Assembly: GCA_963966185.1 (NCBI GenBank)
Contig: CAWZYM010000214.1
Location: 868,079-932,078, forward strand
DNA length: 64,000 nt
Source of the DNA: Rhabditoides inermis
Lineage: Eukaryota; Nematoda; Chromadorea; Rhabditida; Rhabditidae
Direction: 5' to 3'
Below the pieces are notes generated by a model. The model did not search any database, was not told the origin of the DNA, and worked only from the letters and a program-made list of their open reading frames with translations. Shown here one piece after another: positions 24,932 through 43,955 of this stretch (its first letter is position 1; each line of letters starts with the position of its first letter). The position numbers and the translations under genes are program-made.

Positions 24932-27845
24932 ATCGAAACCGGCAATCGACACGTAGCCACACGTACAACACCGGAAGCAATCAATCAATCAATCCAAACT
25001 GTCAATACACAGCCACACGTGCGACACCGGAATCGATCAATTAATTAATCGATACGTCCGGTAATGGAGAATAGGTTGTGGAAGACCTACCCTGGCGACG
25101 AGTCCGTCAGTCTGTCCGCAGAGGGAGAGGAGAGAGAGCATGAGGGGCAGCTGCTGGCAGTTGCCCTTCAGAGACAACACGCACTCCCTGCCGAGGACCG
25201 AGGAGAGGGACGACATCACCTGGAGATGGACAATGAGTACACTATGATGCTTATGACGCAAACATTATACACATTTCAGAAAGTTCAATGCAGAGAAATG
25301 AGGAGAGGGACGACATCACCTAGTGATAAAGGAACTATAAGCAATGGTAATGGTTCGTAGTTCGTAAATTCGTGACAAGAGTTCATGTTCAACATACACT
25401 ATGATACTACGTATACACCACACACAATACTAATTTTAGGAGGGACTCAGAGTAATTAACAAATACGACCCATGTCAACTTATCCACTACGCATGAAACG
25501 TACAAATCGCCAGTTGCAATTTAGAAAAGAAAATGCTATTAACAAAAGTATGTGTTTGAAAGCAGCGCAAAGTTGATGTACAATACGTAAAAAACTTGTT
25601 AAAAATCGCTAAAATTCTCAACAAACCGTGCATTACCCAATGTAAACTGTGCAAACTAAGAACTACGCGTGTAACGTACAATTCACAGTACAGCAAATAG
25701 TAAATTGAAACAGAACTCATAACATTAAAATATATGAGCTACGAGCTATGAGCAAAACAGCACAAACAATTGGAAAGATAATGAAAGGACATCTCACCTT
25801 CCTGTACGCCTCGGCCTCCTTGCTGTTCTCGGCCATCTCATCAGCGAAGCCCGTCGCGTCGACCACAAGGGAAGAGATCTTCTCCAGCCTAAAAGCCATT
25901 CATCTTCATCTTCTCTCTCCGAGAATCTTCATGAACAATCTTCATGGATTAACGTGAACATTAGTACACAAACATATTATAATGTTGAAACATATTGTCA
26001 AAACGTTCAAGAGATACAAATCACCAGCAATCAAGAAAAGAAAATGCTATTAAAGTATGTGTTAAAAGCAGCGCCATTTTAGTGTGCAATACGTAAAACA
26101 TTAACTGACCATAGCACGTTGACGGGGCTGGGCACTTGCTGCAGCTGTGTGTTCAACTGCTGGAGGGCGGAGAGAAGGACGATCTGCGAGCGGAGCTTCT
26201 CCTGCGCCACGCGGTTCCGGGAGAGGGCGTCGCATCTAAGAGAGAGAGGGCGGTGGTGATACGACTGATACTGATCGGGATAACATGAAAATTGGAGAGA
26301 GGGGAGAGGGAGAGGGAGAGGGAGAGGGAGAGGGAGAGGGAGAGGGAGAGAGAGAGAGGGGAGAGGGAGAGGGAGAGGGAGAGGGAGAGGGAGAGGGAGA
26401 GGGAGAGGGAGAGGGAGAGGGAGAGGGAGGGAGGGGGAGAGAGGGGGGGGGGGGGGAACCGACCTCGTCTCGATCTGTTCGGCAGTGTCGACGGCCTCCT
26501 TCGTACTGGCGCGGAACTCGCTCCAGATGTTCTGCAACGGACAAACGTTAAAAAAATGTTTTCGATGCAAAGACGAGAACAAATAAGCTACATGCCACTA
26601 ACGGGATGTCAGTAAAGAAATCAGAGGTGTCCAACACAAAAACAAAAAACAAACGCATCCAACCATCTCGCTTGGTCTATTGTCGCGATTGCCGTGATAA
26701 AAACGTTACATCTCTACATGAATATTATTATGAAATGATTTGTATCAATGGGCAATTGATCAGAGTCATAGGATAATTATAATAAACACTCAAAAACACC
26801 ACCTAACTGAAAATTACTGTGAAAAAGCAATAGGTGCATGATAGGATAATCATAATCAATACTCAAAAATACACCGGCCCCACCTCCAATGTCTGCATTT
26901 AGTTCTAGTCTAACCTTTGCTTCTTGTTTTGTCTTAGCATTTAATAAATATGTTATTCGTCAGTCATGGTTTAGTATAACGCACACACAGTTGGACTCAC
27001 ATAAACCAAACCCCAAATAAATCACAACCCCTTACATGTGTCGATAATACACCACCTCGATGTCGCCGTCGATCTTGTCGATGGTTCCCTTGAGGGAGAC
27101 GAGGTTCGACGAGAGATTCACGAAGTCGGCGTAGTCGTCGTTGATCAACTCGATCATAGAGTTCTGCAAAGTCAATGTCAAAGTCAAGAGATTATCCAGA
27201 AACGCGTTTCATGAACACAAAGTACAAAGTAAATGTGACATCATAATTCCCCACCTCGCAAGTATGTTTCACGCACTCAACTATACCATAAAGACGGGTT
27301 GAAAAACAATTCGTGATCGATAACAGGTACAACGCGATATACACATTATCATATGTTTTGCTTTCGTTCTACTTCTGTTACGTTTCTCGCATTGTTTCTA
27401 TTGGAGATAAATGTCTATCACTCATATGTAAACTGTTCGTATGCTATAGTATGTGATTCAGAGAATAGTAGTCTCTCCCCCGTCGTACCTGGATGCTCTT
27501 GAGGTAGATGCGCAGGTCGGCGTGGATGTCCTTGAGGGTGGCGCGCCGCCGCGCCAGGTTCATGAACCGCTCCACGTTGAAGTCGGAGCGAGAGAAGTGC
27601 GCCTGCAAAGTAAGATCAATTATCATATGTTCATGGGTGATGAGGAAGTGACTATGACTGTGGATGTCGCGTGTATGAATGAGACAAAACGAAAACATGT
27701 CTGCGGTGATTACACAAAACGACACCTTGTTGAAGCAGAGTGGCACGTCATCGAATGGAGAGGCGGCCGAGGGGAAGATCTTGGGAGACACGGCGCCCCC
27801 CGACTGACCTCCTCCCCCTCCTGCCCCCGTCGAAGACGACGACAT
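16784..27845 (-). CDS. cogc-2: Conserved oligomeric Golgi complex subunit 2 (COG2) orthologue
   Basis: COG2 is a lobe A subunit of the COG tether, which captures retrograde vesicles at the Golgi and so keeps glycosylation enzymes in place. Nineteen exons join in phase: 27845-27726, 27602-27489, 27163-27056, 26531-26464, 26235-26110, 25888-25798, 25219-25091, 24876-24775, 24054-23950, 22865-22741, 22117-21991, 20488-20405, 20250-20162, 19548-19414, 18766-18643, 18161-18066, 17827-17711, 17391-17281, 16963-16784. The product is 716 aa; human is 738. Family marks are LCFNK then FNVERFM at the N-terminus, the block [20 protein letters not shown] (residues about 81-100), and a coiled-coil-rich N-terminal half. 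The ATG follows TTGCAG directly, which fits an SL trans-splice site or a 5' UTR intron. The exact end of exon 11 (Arg/Glu/Gly-rich, next to a duplicated donor) is the least certain join. Confidence 0.92.
19248..19360. mobile_element. CTTCGAA-family palindromic element, copy 3
   Basis: Ends AGTAGCGCTCAGTCTCTTCGA and a diverged complement AAGAGACTGACC. It contains CTTCGATACTGACTTCGAA as in copies 1, 2 and 4. It lies in a COG2 intron. Confidence 0.65.
20645..21810. repeat. GC-rich degenerate repeat blocks flanking a 0.8-kb insert in a COG2 intron
   Basis: Two blocks (20650-20840 and 21650-21805) are built of variants of the word TACTCGTACCGGGTACGGCA in both orientations. The ~800 bp between them is less GC-rich and has no convincing gene. 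It may be one element with complex inverted termini; I cannot classify it. Confidence 0.5.
22505..22726. repeat. (CT)n and (GA)n tracts in a COG2 intron
   Basis: Two microsatellites of opposite sense, about 22505-22545 (CT) and 22660-22726 (GA). Confidence 0.9.
22905..23087. mobile_element. Inverted pair of the CAGCGCTTAGCCC repeat with a (TGAT/ATCA)n centre
   Basis: Two copies of one short repeat face each other: CCCAGCGTTTTACCCTTGTG at the left and its complement at the right. They meet in GATTGATTGAT/ATCAATCA. Single copies at 35092-35175 and 60487-60570 end in the same GATTGATT tail, so the tetranucleotide belongs to the element. Confidence 0.7.
24895..24993. repeat. (AATC)n short arrays in a COG2 intron
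   Basis: Arrays of AATCAATC at 24890-24931 and about 24978-24993, with a further one near 24243-24262. They match the tail of the CAGCGCTTAGCCC repeat family. Confidence 0.8.
26291..26456. repeat. (GGGAGA)n hexanucleotide in a COG2 intron
   Basis: About 25 units of GGGAGA with a few interruptions, ending in a G-run beside the donor of the exon at 26531-26464. Confidence 0.95.
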
Positions 27846-28910
27846 CTGCAAGAAGGACTCACTTCAAATGATCGAACACGATTCGCCTCACTTCAGTGCG
27901 ACAAAAAGAATTGATTGCAAAATTTCAACGACGAAAATGAACGGATAATGTGAAAGATAGGTGATTGTAGGAGTGGTGGTGAGTGCGTTCAATAAATTAT
28001 GAAACATGAACATCAAAGCAACACAGAAAACAAGCAAGATAAAAAAAAAGCAGAGTGAGTGCCACATCACAAAACTGGCAAAGCGCCAGGCTACACGCAG
28101 CAATAGGAACGTCCATTGGAGTGGCGGTAAATTTTAATCAGCACTTTGCGGTAGGTCGTTTATTGTTGCTTGCTATTTTTATACATGGAATATTTAAAAT
28201 AATGATAACTTCGTTATTCCAGAAAAAAGTATTTTTTATTATACGAAGTGCTACAACGAACGAGAGTGACAGGAAAATGAACGATTTGCGAATTCACGCC
28301 GTATTATGGACACTTTTTCAAAAATCTTCATTAATGGTCTTTTTATAAAGTAGAGTTTCATCTGGCATACATTCGTTCTCGTGTTATCCATTTCAGTTTT
28401 CTGGACGAATAAAATCAGGAATCCTGACAATGCATTTCATTGCAAATAAAACGAGCAGTCGTCTGCGACAGTTGCACAGTCCTTTTTCGTGCTGACTCAC
28501 CCCCAACCAACATACGATCCCCGGCAATTACTCAGGTTCAGGTTCACACACCTTGCTGGTCGGAAATCGAGATCCGGGAAACGGATTCGTGTTGTGCTTG
28601 CGGCGGTATGCTACTTTTTGACAGTCATCTCATATCCCCCATCTACGCGCAATCAATCGACAACAGGTTCACACACCACCATCATAATACTTGGCGCGCG
28701 GCAAAAGTGCACAACGAAATGCGCATGATGTGTCAACTGGCGACACACAATGCGTTGTCGGTGGCGGTGTTTTCTTGCGTAGTGTGTTTCTTTTGCCCGT
28801 CTCTCTCTCTCGTTCGGTGACACGGACATCGTCTTTTCCGGTCTAGCTGCCGTCCCCTAGTCTGCCGGAGAGAAGGAGAGACGGAGACGGGGCGGACACC
28901 TGCCAGCGAC
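27846..28910. promoter_or_regulatory. Shared upstream region of COG2 (-) and the SLC35A gene (+)
   Basis: The 1,065 bp between two divergent start codons contain no further coding exon that I can support. The part next to the transporter (28790-28910) is GC-richer and starts with a (TCTC) run. No TATA box is evident. The region must hold at least one of the two promoters and could serve both. Confidence 0.45.
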
Positions 28911-37069
<8,159 letters not shown>

Positions 37070-37187
37070 TAATCTCTCCCTCTCTTTCTCCCCCCCCTCT
37101 CTCTCTCTCTCAACGCGCTCAAGGGCAATGTACATTTGATAAAAGTTACGAAATATGTATTGCTCTGCATAACAAAAGCAAAAGAGT

Positions 37188-38036
37188 TTAGTGGTATCCG
37201 CGAGTGTTGTATCCTCCTCCCGAGCTGTATCCACCCGACTGTCCGCCCCCTCCTCCTCCCCTGTGGAAGCCACCCCTCGGGGGACACTTGCAGTACGCCG
37301 CGTCCGGTCCCACCCTTCCCACGCCGCCCTCCTTTCCCGGCGCCCCTTCGGGACCAGCCGGTCCCGCCCCGCCCGGTCCTCCCTTCGCCCCAGCAGGTCC
37401 CGCGTCTCCGGTCGGTTCGTCCTTGCCGGCGTCTCCTTGAGGACCCTGGTCTCCCTGTGAACCGCGCAGTCCCTTGGGCCCGGGTCGGCCGACCGGCTTG
37501 CGCCCGTCCGCGCCCTTCTCTCCCGACCGTCCGTCGGGTCCGAGCTTCCCGGTCGGCCCGGTCGCTCCCATCTCTCCTGGGGCACCGGGGTGGCCGTCCT
37601 AGATAACACAATATTTTTCGATCAACAGGCTGAAACCAAAATGCCAGAGGTCTCCGAACCCCATTCAAACATCCCATCTGCACCGAACCTTGCCCATCTT
37701 CCCCGGCCGGCCCATTTCGCCCCGCATGCCCCTGGGCCCAGCCAGTCCGGTGGGACCGGGCGGGCCGGGGGGTCCGGGCGGGCAGTAGTAGCAGCGGTCG
37801 ACCTGCTGACTGGCCGGCTCCACGTCGTCCGAGTCCTTGCCAGAAGCGCCGTCCCTGCCCGGATGGCCGTTCATGCCCGGACCGCCCGGGATGCCCTGCA
37901 ATACACTTGGTTGTACCTGACACGAGACAAGAGAAAATGAATGGAGAAACAGAAGCAGACACAGAAGCAGACACAGAGACAGATAGAGAGAGAGAAAGAT
38001 CGAAAAGTGATTGAGAGGTAAAGAGGTTAAGAGGTT

Positions 38037-38067
<31 letters not shown>

Positions 38068-38073
38068 AGTAAA

Positions 38074-38106
<33 letters not shown>

Positions 38107-39101
38107 GATACACGGACCTTCGGCCCCGGCGGTCCAGCCGGGCACTTGTTTCCGGCGTCGCAGTGGCACGCGGATGTGACATCGGCCGTTGCGGGCGCGC
38201 TGCCCGTGACATGAGCAGGGCCGCCTTCGGAGTATTCTGCGATGGGACAACATGGAACACGTTGCGCGTTTTTATACGTGTTTTTCGTGTTTCTTGAGCA
38301 CTTAGAACTATCTATAACAAAGTCTGCAATAAAAAATGCGGTTTTCATTGTTTTGTAAGTTTTGTTACTCCACAATAAAACAGGTAATATGTTTTAATCA
38401 TAGAGAAACTGACCCTGTGACGAACCGCGCGGACCGCTGCCACCGTCGTACCTGAAACATATGAGTCGAAAATAGCTTCATTTCGAGATGTTTCTGAGCT
38501 CTTCTGCCAGCGAGTGGTGAGAATCGACTTCAGAATGAAGCAGACAGAACGCACCCCTGATAGCTGCCCTGCCTCTTCTCCACTCCCCTCCTCTCGCGCC
38601 CGCCGCTGTTCAACTCCACCAGATCCCGCCACAAAGAGTCCGTCAGAACCTGGAATGACTTACGTTTCACGGATTCTAAATACACTCATTCCACGAATCT
38701 ACGATAATAAATGGCAGATAAGAAAATGAGTGTTACAGTTCTGTGTGTTGCGCGCGGTGGGGTAGATCAGAGAAAGACGGAGAGTCAGTTCTCATCAGCA
38801 ATAGCGCGCAAAACAAGAGAGGCAGACGGTTATGGCACAGCATTACGAACTGCAAGCGAGGTAGATCGAAAACTATCGCTCTGGCGCAGGTTATATGTCA
38901 ATACACAAATTGATAGCGAGAGAGAGAGAGAGAGAGAGGGGGGGGGGTAGTCAGACGCACCCTCAGCTGTGCCATCTCGTCGTCGAGCTCAGTGAGCGCG
39001 TCGGCGACGTGCGAGTGAATGGAGGCGGCAGAGAGAAGACAAGCCAGCAGGGCGAGGGCGGACAGGGAGGAGGCGGCCAGGGACGCCGTGTAGACAGCCA
39101 T
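37188..39101 (-). CDS. Nematode cuticle collagen
   Basis: This is a structural protein secreted by the hypodermis and assembled as a trimer in the cuticle. Six exons join in phase: 39101-38961, 38649-38555, 38451-38414, 38236-38118, 37895-37689, 37598-37188, giving 336 aa. Residues 1-30 form a signal-anchor, followed by the cuticle-collagen N-terminal domain (IHSHVADALTELDDEMAQLR then DSLWRDLVEL). A furin-like RERR lies at residues 65-68. Then come Cys-containing interruptions (ACHCDAGNKCPAG, CYYCPPGPPGPPGP) and long Gly-X-Y blocks. The C-terminus is YCKCPPRGG followed by a Gly/Ser/Tyr tail. The ATG follows TTCAG directly, as at a trans-splice site. It is convergent with the SLC35A gene. The exact paralogue cannot be named. 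Confidence 0.93.
38011..38098. repeat. (GA)n tract in a collagen intron
   Basis: GAGAGA and CAGACAGA runs directly behind the donor of collagen exon 4. Confidence 0.9.
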
Positions 39102-39528
39102 CTGAACGACCTCTCTCCCTCTCTCTCTCTCTCTCCCTCCCTCTCTCTCTCTCTCTCTCTACATTTGTGCGGTAATGGGAATGAACAGGAAAGATAACTC
39201 GCGTCGTGGTTACTGTCCACCCCCTCCTCCCCTCCACTCTTATACCTACCCCGGCTGACCCCGATACAGTACTCTCGCCACATCATAATCGCATCACCTC
39301 GAAATCGGACGAGTTGTGCTAACCATGTCAAACGGTTTAGACTACATGATTGCTATATCACCAGCCACTCCTTCTTTCTTGTCAGTCAAGCACGAACAAT
39401 CCAGTATGCTTTATGATTCATAAAAGTAACATACTTTATCAAAAAAATACTTTGTTTAGATAGTTCACAAAGCGTTCTTACACGGATTATTATGACATCA
39501 GTGTTTTATCACATGAATCATTTACTTA

Positions 39529-41310
39529 TTACTTTGATTGCACGGATGCGAAGAATTTGATGGTTTGTACGACGGCCGTCTTGACGACTTCTGAAAAAGT
39601 ACGTTTCAGTCAAGTTAGAAAATGTCTTCAAAACGTATTAGGTAATGAATCTGCGTATGGTAATGCTAATGATCACCAAATAACGGAAGTAATTGAAAAA
39701 TTTCATCTACCATAACACAATCACAAAAAAACACTCTCGACCCACCATCCTTGGCCGTCGTCACTCCCTTGGCTACCGGCGAGGTGATAGGAGCTGTGGA
39801 TGTAGACGTGGTGGAAGACGTGGTGGAAGGTGTGGTGGAGAGGACAGTGGAGAGCGTGGAGGACAGGGTGGACAGGGTGTCGAATGCGCTCGTCTCTCGC
39901 GCAGACACGAGCAGAGCCTTCGGGTGAGACCTGGAATGGTGAAGGTATCTCCCCGATTCAAGCGATTCTCTCTGCGAACGAAGTATTGAGGTCGAAGAAA
40001 GACTATGGCACTACACGAAAGGTGCCACCTGTAGGTATTCATTTAGTAAGTCAGTTTTCATCACACAAGAAATTTGGGGTTTGAGGAGGTTCTCACCTAC
40101 CCCTCCCCCTCCCAAAAAAAAAACTCAAACGTTTGCTCGGAACTCTACGCTGTCCGCTTTTCCGATATAAAACACTCTCTATATCCGCGATGATGTTTGG
40201 TGAGGAAGATACTCTCCGGAGTTTTGATTTCGAACGCCCATATCTGTGATAGGTACGTGCTGATTGCTGTTTCGAGTTTAGTCAGTCCAGCCACGACCTC
40301 ATTTGCCTGTCTACGATCATTTGTGATTGTCTAATTTGCCGGTGTGATCTCATAAATGACTTACTCTCTACCCGAACTCGCCTTGTTTACCATACCCACC
40401 TCGTAGTCGTCGTGAGTGCCGGGTCGACGATGATCGTCTCCACCTCCGTCTCCTCGATCCGAGTCACCAGCTGGAAAGATAACTATACTATCATCTTGAT
40501 ATTTGATATGTTTATCATCTTAGTGAGCACCGCGTAGTGTAGTGGTTAGCGATGTCCGCCATACTCGGTGGGTCGGGGGGCTCGATTCCACGGGCGCTTG
40601 ACACGTACCAAGGTGATAGATCTGCTGTGAAGGCAACGAGGATTTTGCTACCCACAAATTCGAACATTGACGATAGCTCTCGTTGGCTATGGTGTACCAT
40701 TGCCACCTGTCGACCACCGTTTGAGTAATTTCTTGATTCGGGAGCTACTTAGAGAGGTTTTCGGAAAGGAACGTTTCAAATACGCTTTTTACATTACCCG
40801 AAAGCCTCTGAAGATCGCACGTGATATCATGACATTCTTCAATTTCCGACACAAATTTCTCATTTAGATGGGATAGGCACATTTCAAAATTCAAGGATAG
40901 GAAATGGGAACGTTCCAAATACACACCTTGGCTCCGGGAATGACTAGGATGTGCGCGTCCTCGCTGAGATCTTCGAGGGCGGCATTCTCGGATTCTGTGG
41001 GCACGGGCAGAGGAATCGACGGGCTCTGGAAAAGCTCTCTCTCTTCATCTCTTTCTTTCTCTCTATTTCTCTTTCTCTATTTCTCTCGCTTTCTCTCTCT
41101 TCTCCTCCTCTCATTTCTGCTAGGGCTAAGGTACCAACGACGGACGCGGAAGCCAAAGATCCTCCGAAACCTTTTCAATCGATTTTTCTACACACTTACC
41201 CCGAATAAATCGACAAATCGAATCCCAATGAAACTCACATCGTTCGTCTCAATGGGCTGACTGGCGACGAGTGTGGCACAAGCCAGTGTGATCGCTGCGA
41301 ACCATCTCAT
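39529..41310 (-). CDS. Small secreted Ser/Thr-rich protein, family unknown
   Basis: Five exons join in phase: 41310-41239, 41025-40927, 40470-40400, 39930-39746, 39590-39529, giving 162 aa. Residues 1-17 are a clear signal peptide (MRWFAAITLACATLVAS). The middle is acidic (ENAALEDLSEDA, then TRIEETEVETIIVD). Exon 4 encodes a mucin-like stretch of repeated STLST/STTPSTTS, and the end is basic (VVKTAVVQTIKFF). There is no Cys after the signal peptide and no enzyme motif. The Ser/Thr repeats would be expected to carry O-glycans. I do not recognise the family. It follows the collagen in the same orientation, but cuticular function is only a guess. The splice model is good because all phases agree. 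Confidence 0.7.
40527..40650 (+). mobile_element. tRNA-derived SINE-like copy C
   Basis: CACCGCGTAGTGTAGTGGTTAGC resembles a tRNA 5' half with box A, and GGCTCGATTCCACGG resembles box B. It lacks the paired ends of a real tRNA and runs on into CACGTACCAAGGTGATAGAT. It is a different subfamily from copies A and B and lies in an intron of the secreted-protein gene. Confidence 0.5.
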
Positions 41311-41459
41311 CGCACCGCAATCGATCGCACTGCCACGAGAGATGCGCGCGCACGGAAATACCCTGTCACCTTCTCTCACATCGCGCAACGAAAAACGCAG
41401 GCGATTCCACCAGCCCCTTTGTGCTACCGATCACAAGTTCACTCAGATGAAAAAGGGAA

Positions 41460-41554
41460 AGTGTTTATTCCCGGAAAAATATGTTCGGTTAGGTCAGTTA
41501 GGTGGTTCTGTCGATGCAGGTTGAACCTGAAAAGATATATTGGACTTGATACGG

Positions 41555-41603
<49 letters not shown>

Positions 41604-41731
41604 AAGAGATTACTGCACGACTACCTTGATTAGTAGCGAAGAGGGAGACGGAAAGTGGGACGGAGCAGCATTGTAGAATGAGTCGTGTCGTTGGGAACAC
41701 TTACTCTCATTTCAGTCCTGCCCTATTTATA
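41460..41731 (-). other. Possible fifth TATA-box mini-gene
   Basis: On the minus strand a TATAAATA (41731-41724) is followed by an ATG at 41671 opening a 13-codon frame (MLLRPTFRLPLRY). After a GTAGTC donor (41624) and a (GA)n intron, an exon-like block starts at TTTTCAG (about 41529) and AATAAA lies at 41468-41463. The layout is that of the four basic-peptide genes next door, and the ending LPLRY resembles the HPRY ending of the plus-strand member. Which frame is translated is unclear. Confidence 0.3.
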
Positions 41732-42088
41732 CTCTCTCTCCACCCAGATAAAACGGTCATTATCGAACTGCGGCGGTCAAAATATCACCGCCGTAATGTT
41801 TGATCTGCGTGTATTATTAGGCCTTATCTTGGTTGTTGTGCAACGTTTGCTTTGCAGTATCGCACAGTGAAAGCATGATTTGATGAGCAGAAAACATCCG
41901 CGTTTCGGTTTCTGCAGAATTCACGTGACAGATGGAGAGAGCACGTTTCGTGTATGATTGATGTCTCTCTAAGCATGCCGCCTTTCAGAAGTCTTTCGAC
42001 TAACTTTTATGAGAACGTACAGGTGCAATCATACAAAAATCTGTGATAAGGATAAGGGTATTCGGGAGAATCTGGAACCGTAGGGGCC

Positions 42089-42158
42089 TCAGAGCTTGAC
42101 CATCGTGAATCCGTGGCCGCGACGACCGTATAGACGCTTCTTCATGTCCATCTGGAAG

Positions 42159-42212
<54 letters not shown>

Positions 42213-42251
42213 GCTCTCTCTCTCCTCTCTCTCTCTCTCACTTACCTGCAT
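42089..42251 (-). CDS. Basic micropeptide gene P1 (22 aa)
   Basis: Two coding exons, 42251-42246 and 42151-42089. The first encodes only Met-Gln, and the second encodes MDMKKRLYGRRGHGFTMVKL and a stop. The 94-bp intron is largely (GA)n on this strand, with GTAAG and TTCCAG ends. Eight of 22 residues are Lys, Arg or His; there is no signal peptide and no Cys. The TATA box is 66-73 nt upstream. A Met codon closer to TATA (42310) could in principle give a 39-residue product in the same frame, but it lies only ~15 nt from the TATA box and is probably upstream of the cap site. The function is unknown. The family of four conserved copies is the main evidence that it is real. Confidence 0.6.
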
Positions 42252-42317
42252 TTTCGACTGGGAGTTTCGGCTGCTTCTGTGATGAGCTGCTGCTTGTTCA
42301 AAACTCCCATTGTCTTT

Positions 42318-42325
42318 CTTTTATA
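42318..42325 (-). promoter_or_regulatory. TATA box of P1
   Basis: TATAAAAG on the minus strand, followed 25-35 nt later by ACAAGCAGCA, which is also present in the first exons of P2 and P4. Confidence 0.6.
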
Positions 42326-43120
42326 CATTCAGAAGCAACCGAATTTCTTCATTATTATCACTTTATCAAGCCCGATTTGCAAGTTTACGAGCGTGTTTTT
42401 GTGTTGATAGTCTTCTGGAATTGCGAATAACATCAACAGTCAACAGATGACGGTATCAGAAAGGAAACTGGCTACTGTCAACAGAACTGACTACGGAAAA
42501 TATCAGTGTTTACCAGTATAACTGAGTTATCAATGTGTTTAATATACACTGTAATTATAAGTAGATCTAAAAATAATTTTCTGATTTATTTGAAAGATTA
42601 GGAAAATATTATTGGCTCTCTGGATCTCCGGCGTTTTTTTTACTAACGTAGCGTTGTACATTTCGAAAAATAGCGAAAAAAAAGAGATGATCAAGCATCA
42701 AAAAAGAAGGAGGAGCGACGTGCAGACGTTGAGTATTTGTAACTTTGCATTCAGATGGGTTATCGAAACAAAACATAATTTAAAAAAAATACATATCACA
42801 TTTATGTAATATGTAGCTTGTCTAGCTTGTAACGGTTTTATCTGAAGCTCAGCAGTCAGAAGAATCGATTGTATTCAGAACATTGCTAATCCTGTAGACT
42901 TACGACGTTTTCGTTCATTTGCGCATTTGCCGCTTCCTATGTAAGACGTCGGCAGACTAATGGTGTGAGATGCACATATCCATGGTCACATGGTTGGATG
43001 GCTCCTTGACTCTGCCGCTACTGACGACACCCAATTCGGCATGCTGTTCACAAACTAGGAAACTCTATGCAGTGAATGTAGATCCTGACACAGTTAATCG
43101 AAATCGCACAAACCATATTC

Positions 43121-43183
43121 ACACTCTTCGACGCTAACTAAGTATCGTTGATTTTTTTTTTAAATTCATATGGCACGTATTGT
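43121..43183. repeat. 63-bp flanking duplication, left copy
   Basis: ACACTCTTCGACGCTAACTA to GGCACGTATTGT. It is repeated at 43491-43553 around an inserted SINE and differs only in the length of its T/A run. Confidence 0.85.
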
Positions 43184-43490
43184 TTTTTTTTGTTTTTTTT
43201 GTTTTGTTTAGCCGGTTGAATCCGGGGTCCTCCTAGTCGAGAACAAGATGGGGGTTCTTGCTTACGACAACGTCAGCAGAGGGAAATGGGTTGTGTGGCG
43301 TCGGACGTCTTGAATTCCGTTCTTGAGTCCGTAGATGGTGCTGTGACGCCTTCTGGCTACCATGAGAGTGGTTTGCCACACCACAGGGCTAGGTGAATTT
43401 AACAAGAATGGTTGACTCCGAGGGGGATCGAACCAGCGACCATGATATTGAGAGACGAACGCTCTATCCGCTGAGCCGCGCCCCCGGCGA
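43184..43490 (-). mobile_element. tRNA-derived SINE with A-rich tail
   Basis: Read on the minus strand, the element starts CGCCGGGGGCGCGGCTCAGC. It has a box-A-like GGCTCAGCGGATAGAGCG and a box-B-like TGGTTCGATCCCCC, then about 200 bp of unrelated body, and ends in CAAAACAAAAAAAACAAAAA. It is bounded by a 63-bp direct duplication. These are the marks of a tRNA-derived SINE mobilised by a LINE. Confidence 0.75.
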
Positions 43491-43635
43491 ACACTCTTCG
43501 ACGCTAACTAAGTATCGTTGATTTTTTTTAAAAATTCATATGGCACGTATTGTAAGAACAGTTTATTACTGAGAAACTCGGATTTAAGTACATGATTTAC
43601 AATTTCTACTATCCGTTTCGTACGTCGACGTGGAA

Positions 43636-43725
43636 TCAGAGCTTGATGGTGGTGAGATAGCCCCAGCCGCGGCGACCGGCGAGACGCTTCTTGATCAGAA
43701 TCTGCGAGACTCTCTCTCTCCCCCC

Positions 43726-43771
<46 letters not shown>

Positions 43772-43804
43772 ACCCCCCTCTCTCTACCTCTCTCTCACCT
43801 TCAT
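43636..43804 (-). CDS. Basic micropeptide gene P2 (23 aa)
   Basis: Two coding exons, 43804-43799 (Met-Lys) and 43701-43636. The product carries IKKRLAGRRGWGYLTTIKL, the most diverged member: Tyr and His of the core are replaced by Ala and Trp. The intron is a (GA)n tract with C/G runs. The TATA box lies 51-58 nt upstream of the ATG, and AATAAA lies about 70 nt after the stop (near 43561). It is head-to-head with P3, the two TATA boxes being about 225 bp apart. The function is unknown. Confidence 0.6.
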
Positions 43805-43854
43805 GCTCGGGAGTAGCTGACTGTGTGCTGCTTGTCCGCTCGGAAAACTATGCC

Positions 43855-43862
43855 CTTTTATA
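43855..43862 (-). promoter_or_regulatory. TATA box of P2
   Basis: TATAAAAG on the minus strand, with GACAAGCAGCACACAG about 30 nt downstream in the presumed 5' UTR. Confidence 0.6.
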
Positions 43863-43955
43863 TTACTCACTCCCCGCACTAAAAAGAGATAACTTTGCAA
43901 GTGTTTGCGTTTTGCTGCAAACCCAGGTCAATGTCCATTTTCCATTTGCAGCAGC

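Noticed and set aside
24890..24993. CRISPR-like regular repeats
   Set aside because: The direct repeats are simple AATC runs without unique spacers, and this is a eukaryotic genome.
42308..42310. An upstream ATG giving a 39-residue P1 product
   Set aside because: It lies about 15 nt from the TATA box, so it is likely upstream of the cap site, and P2 and P4 have no matching ATG.
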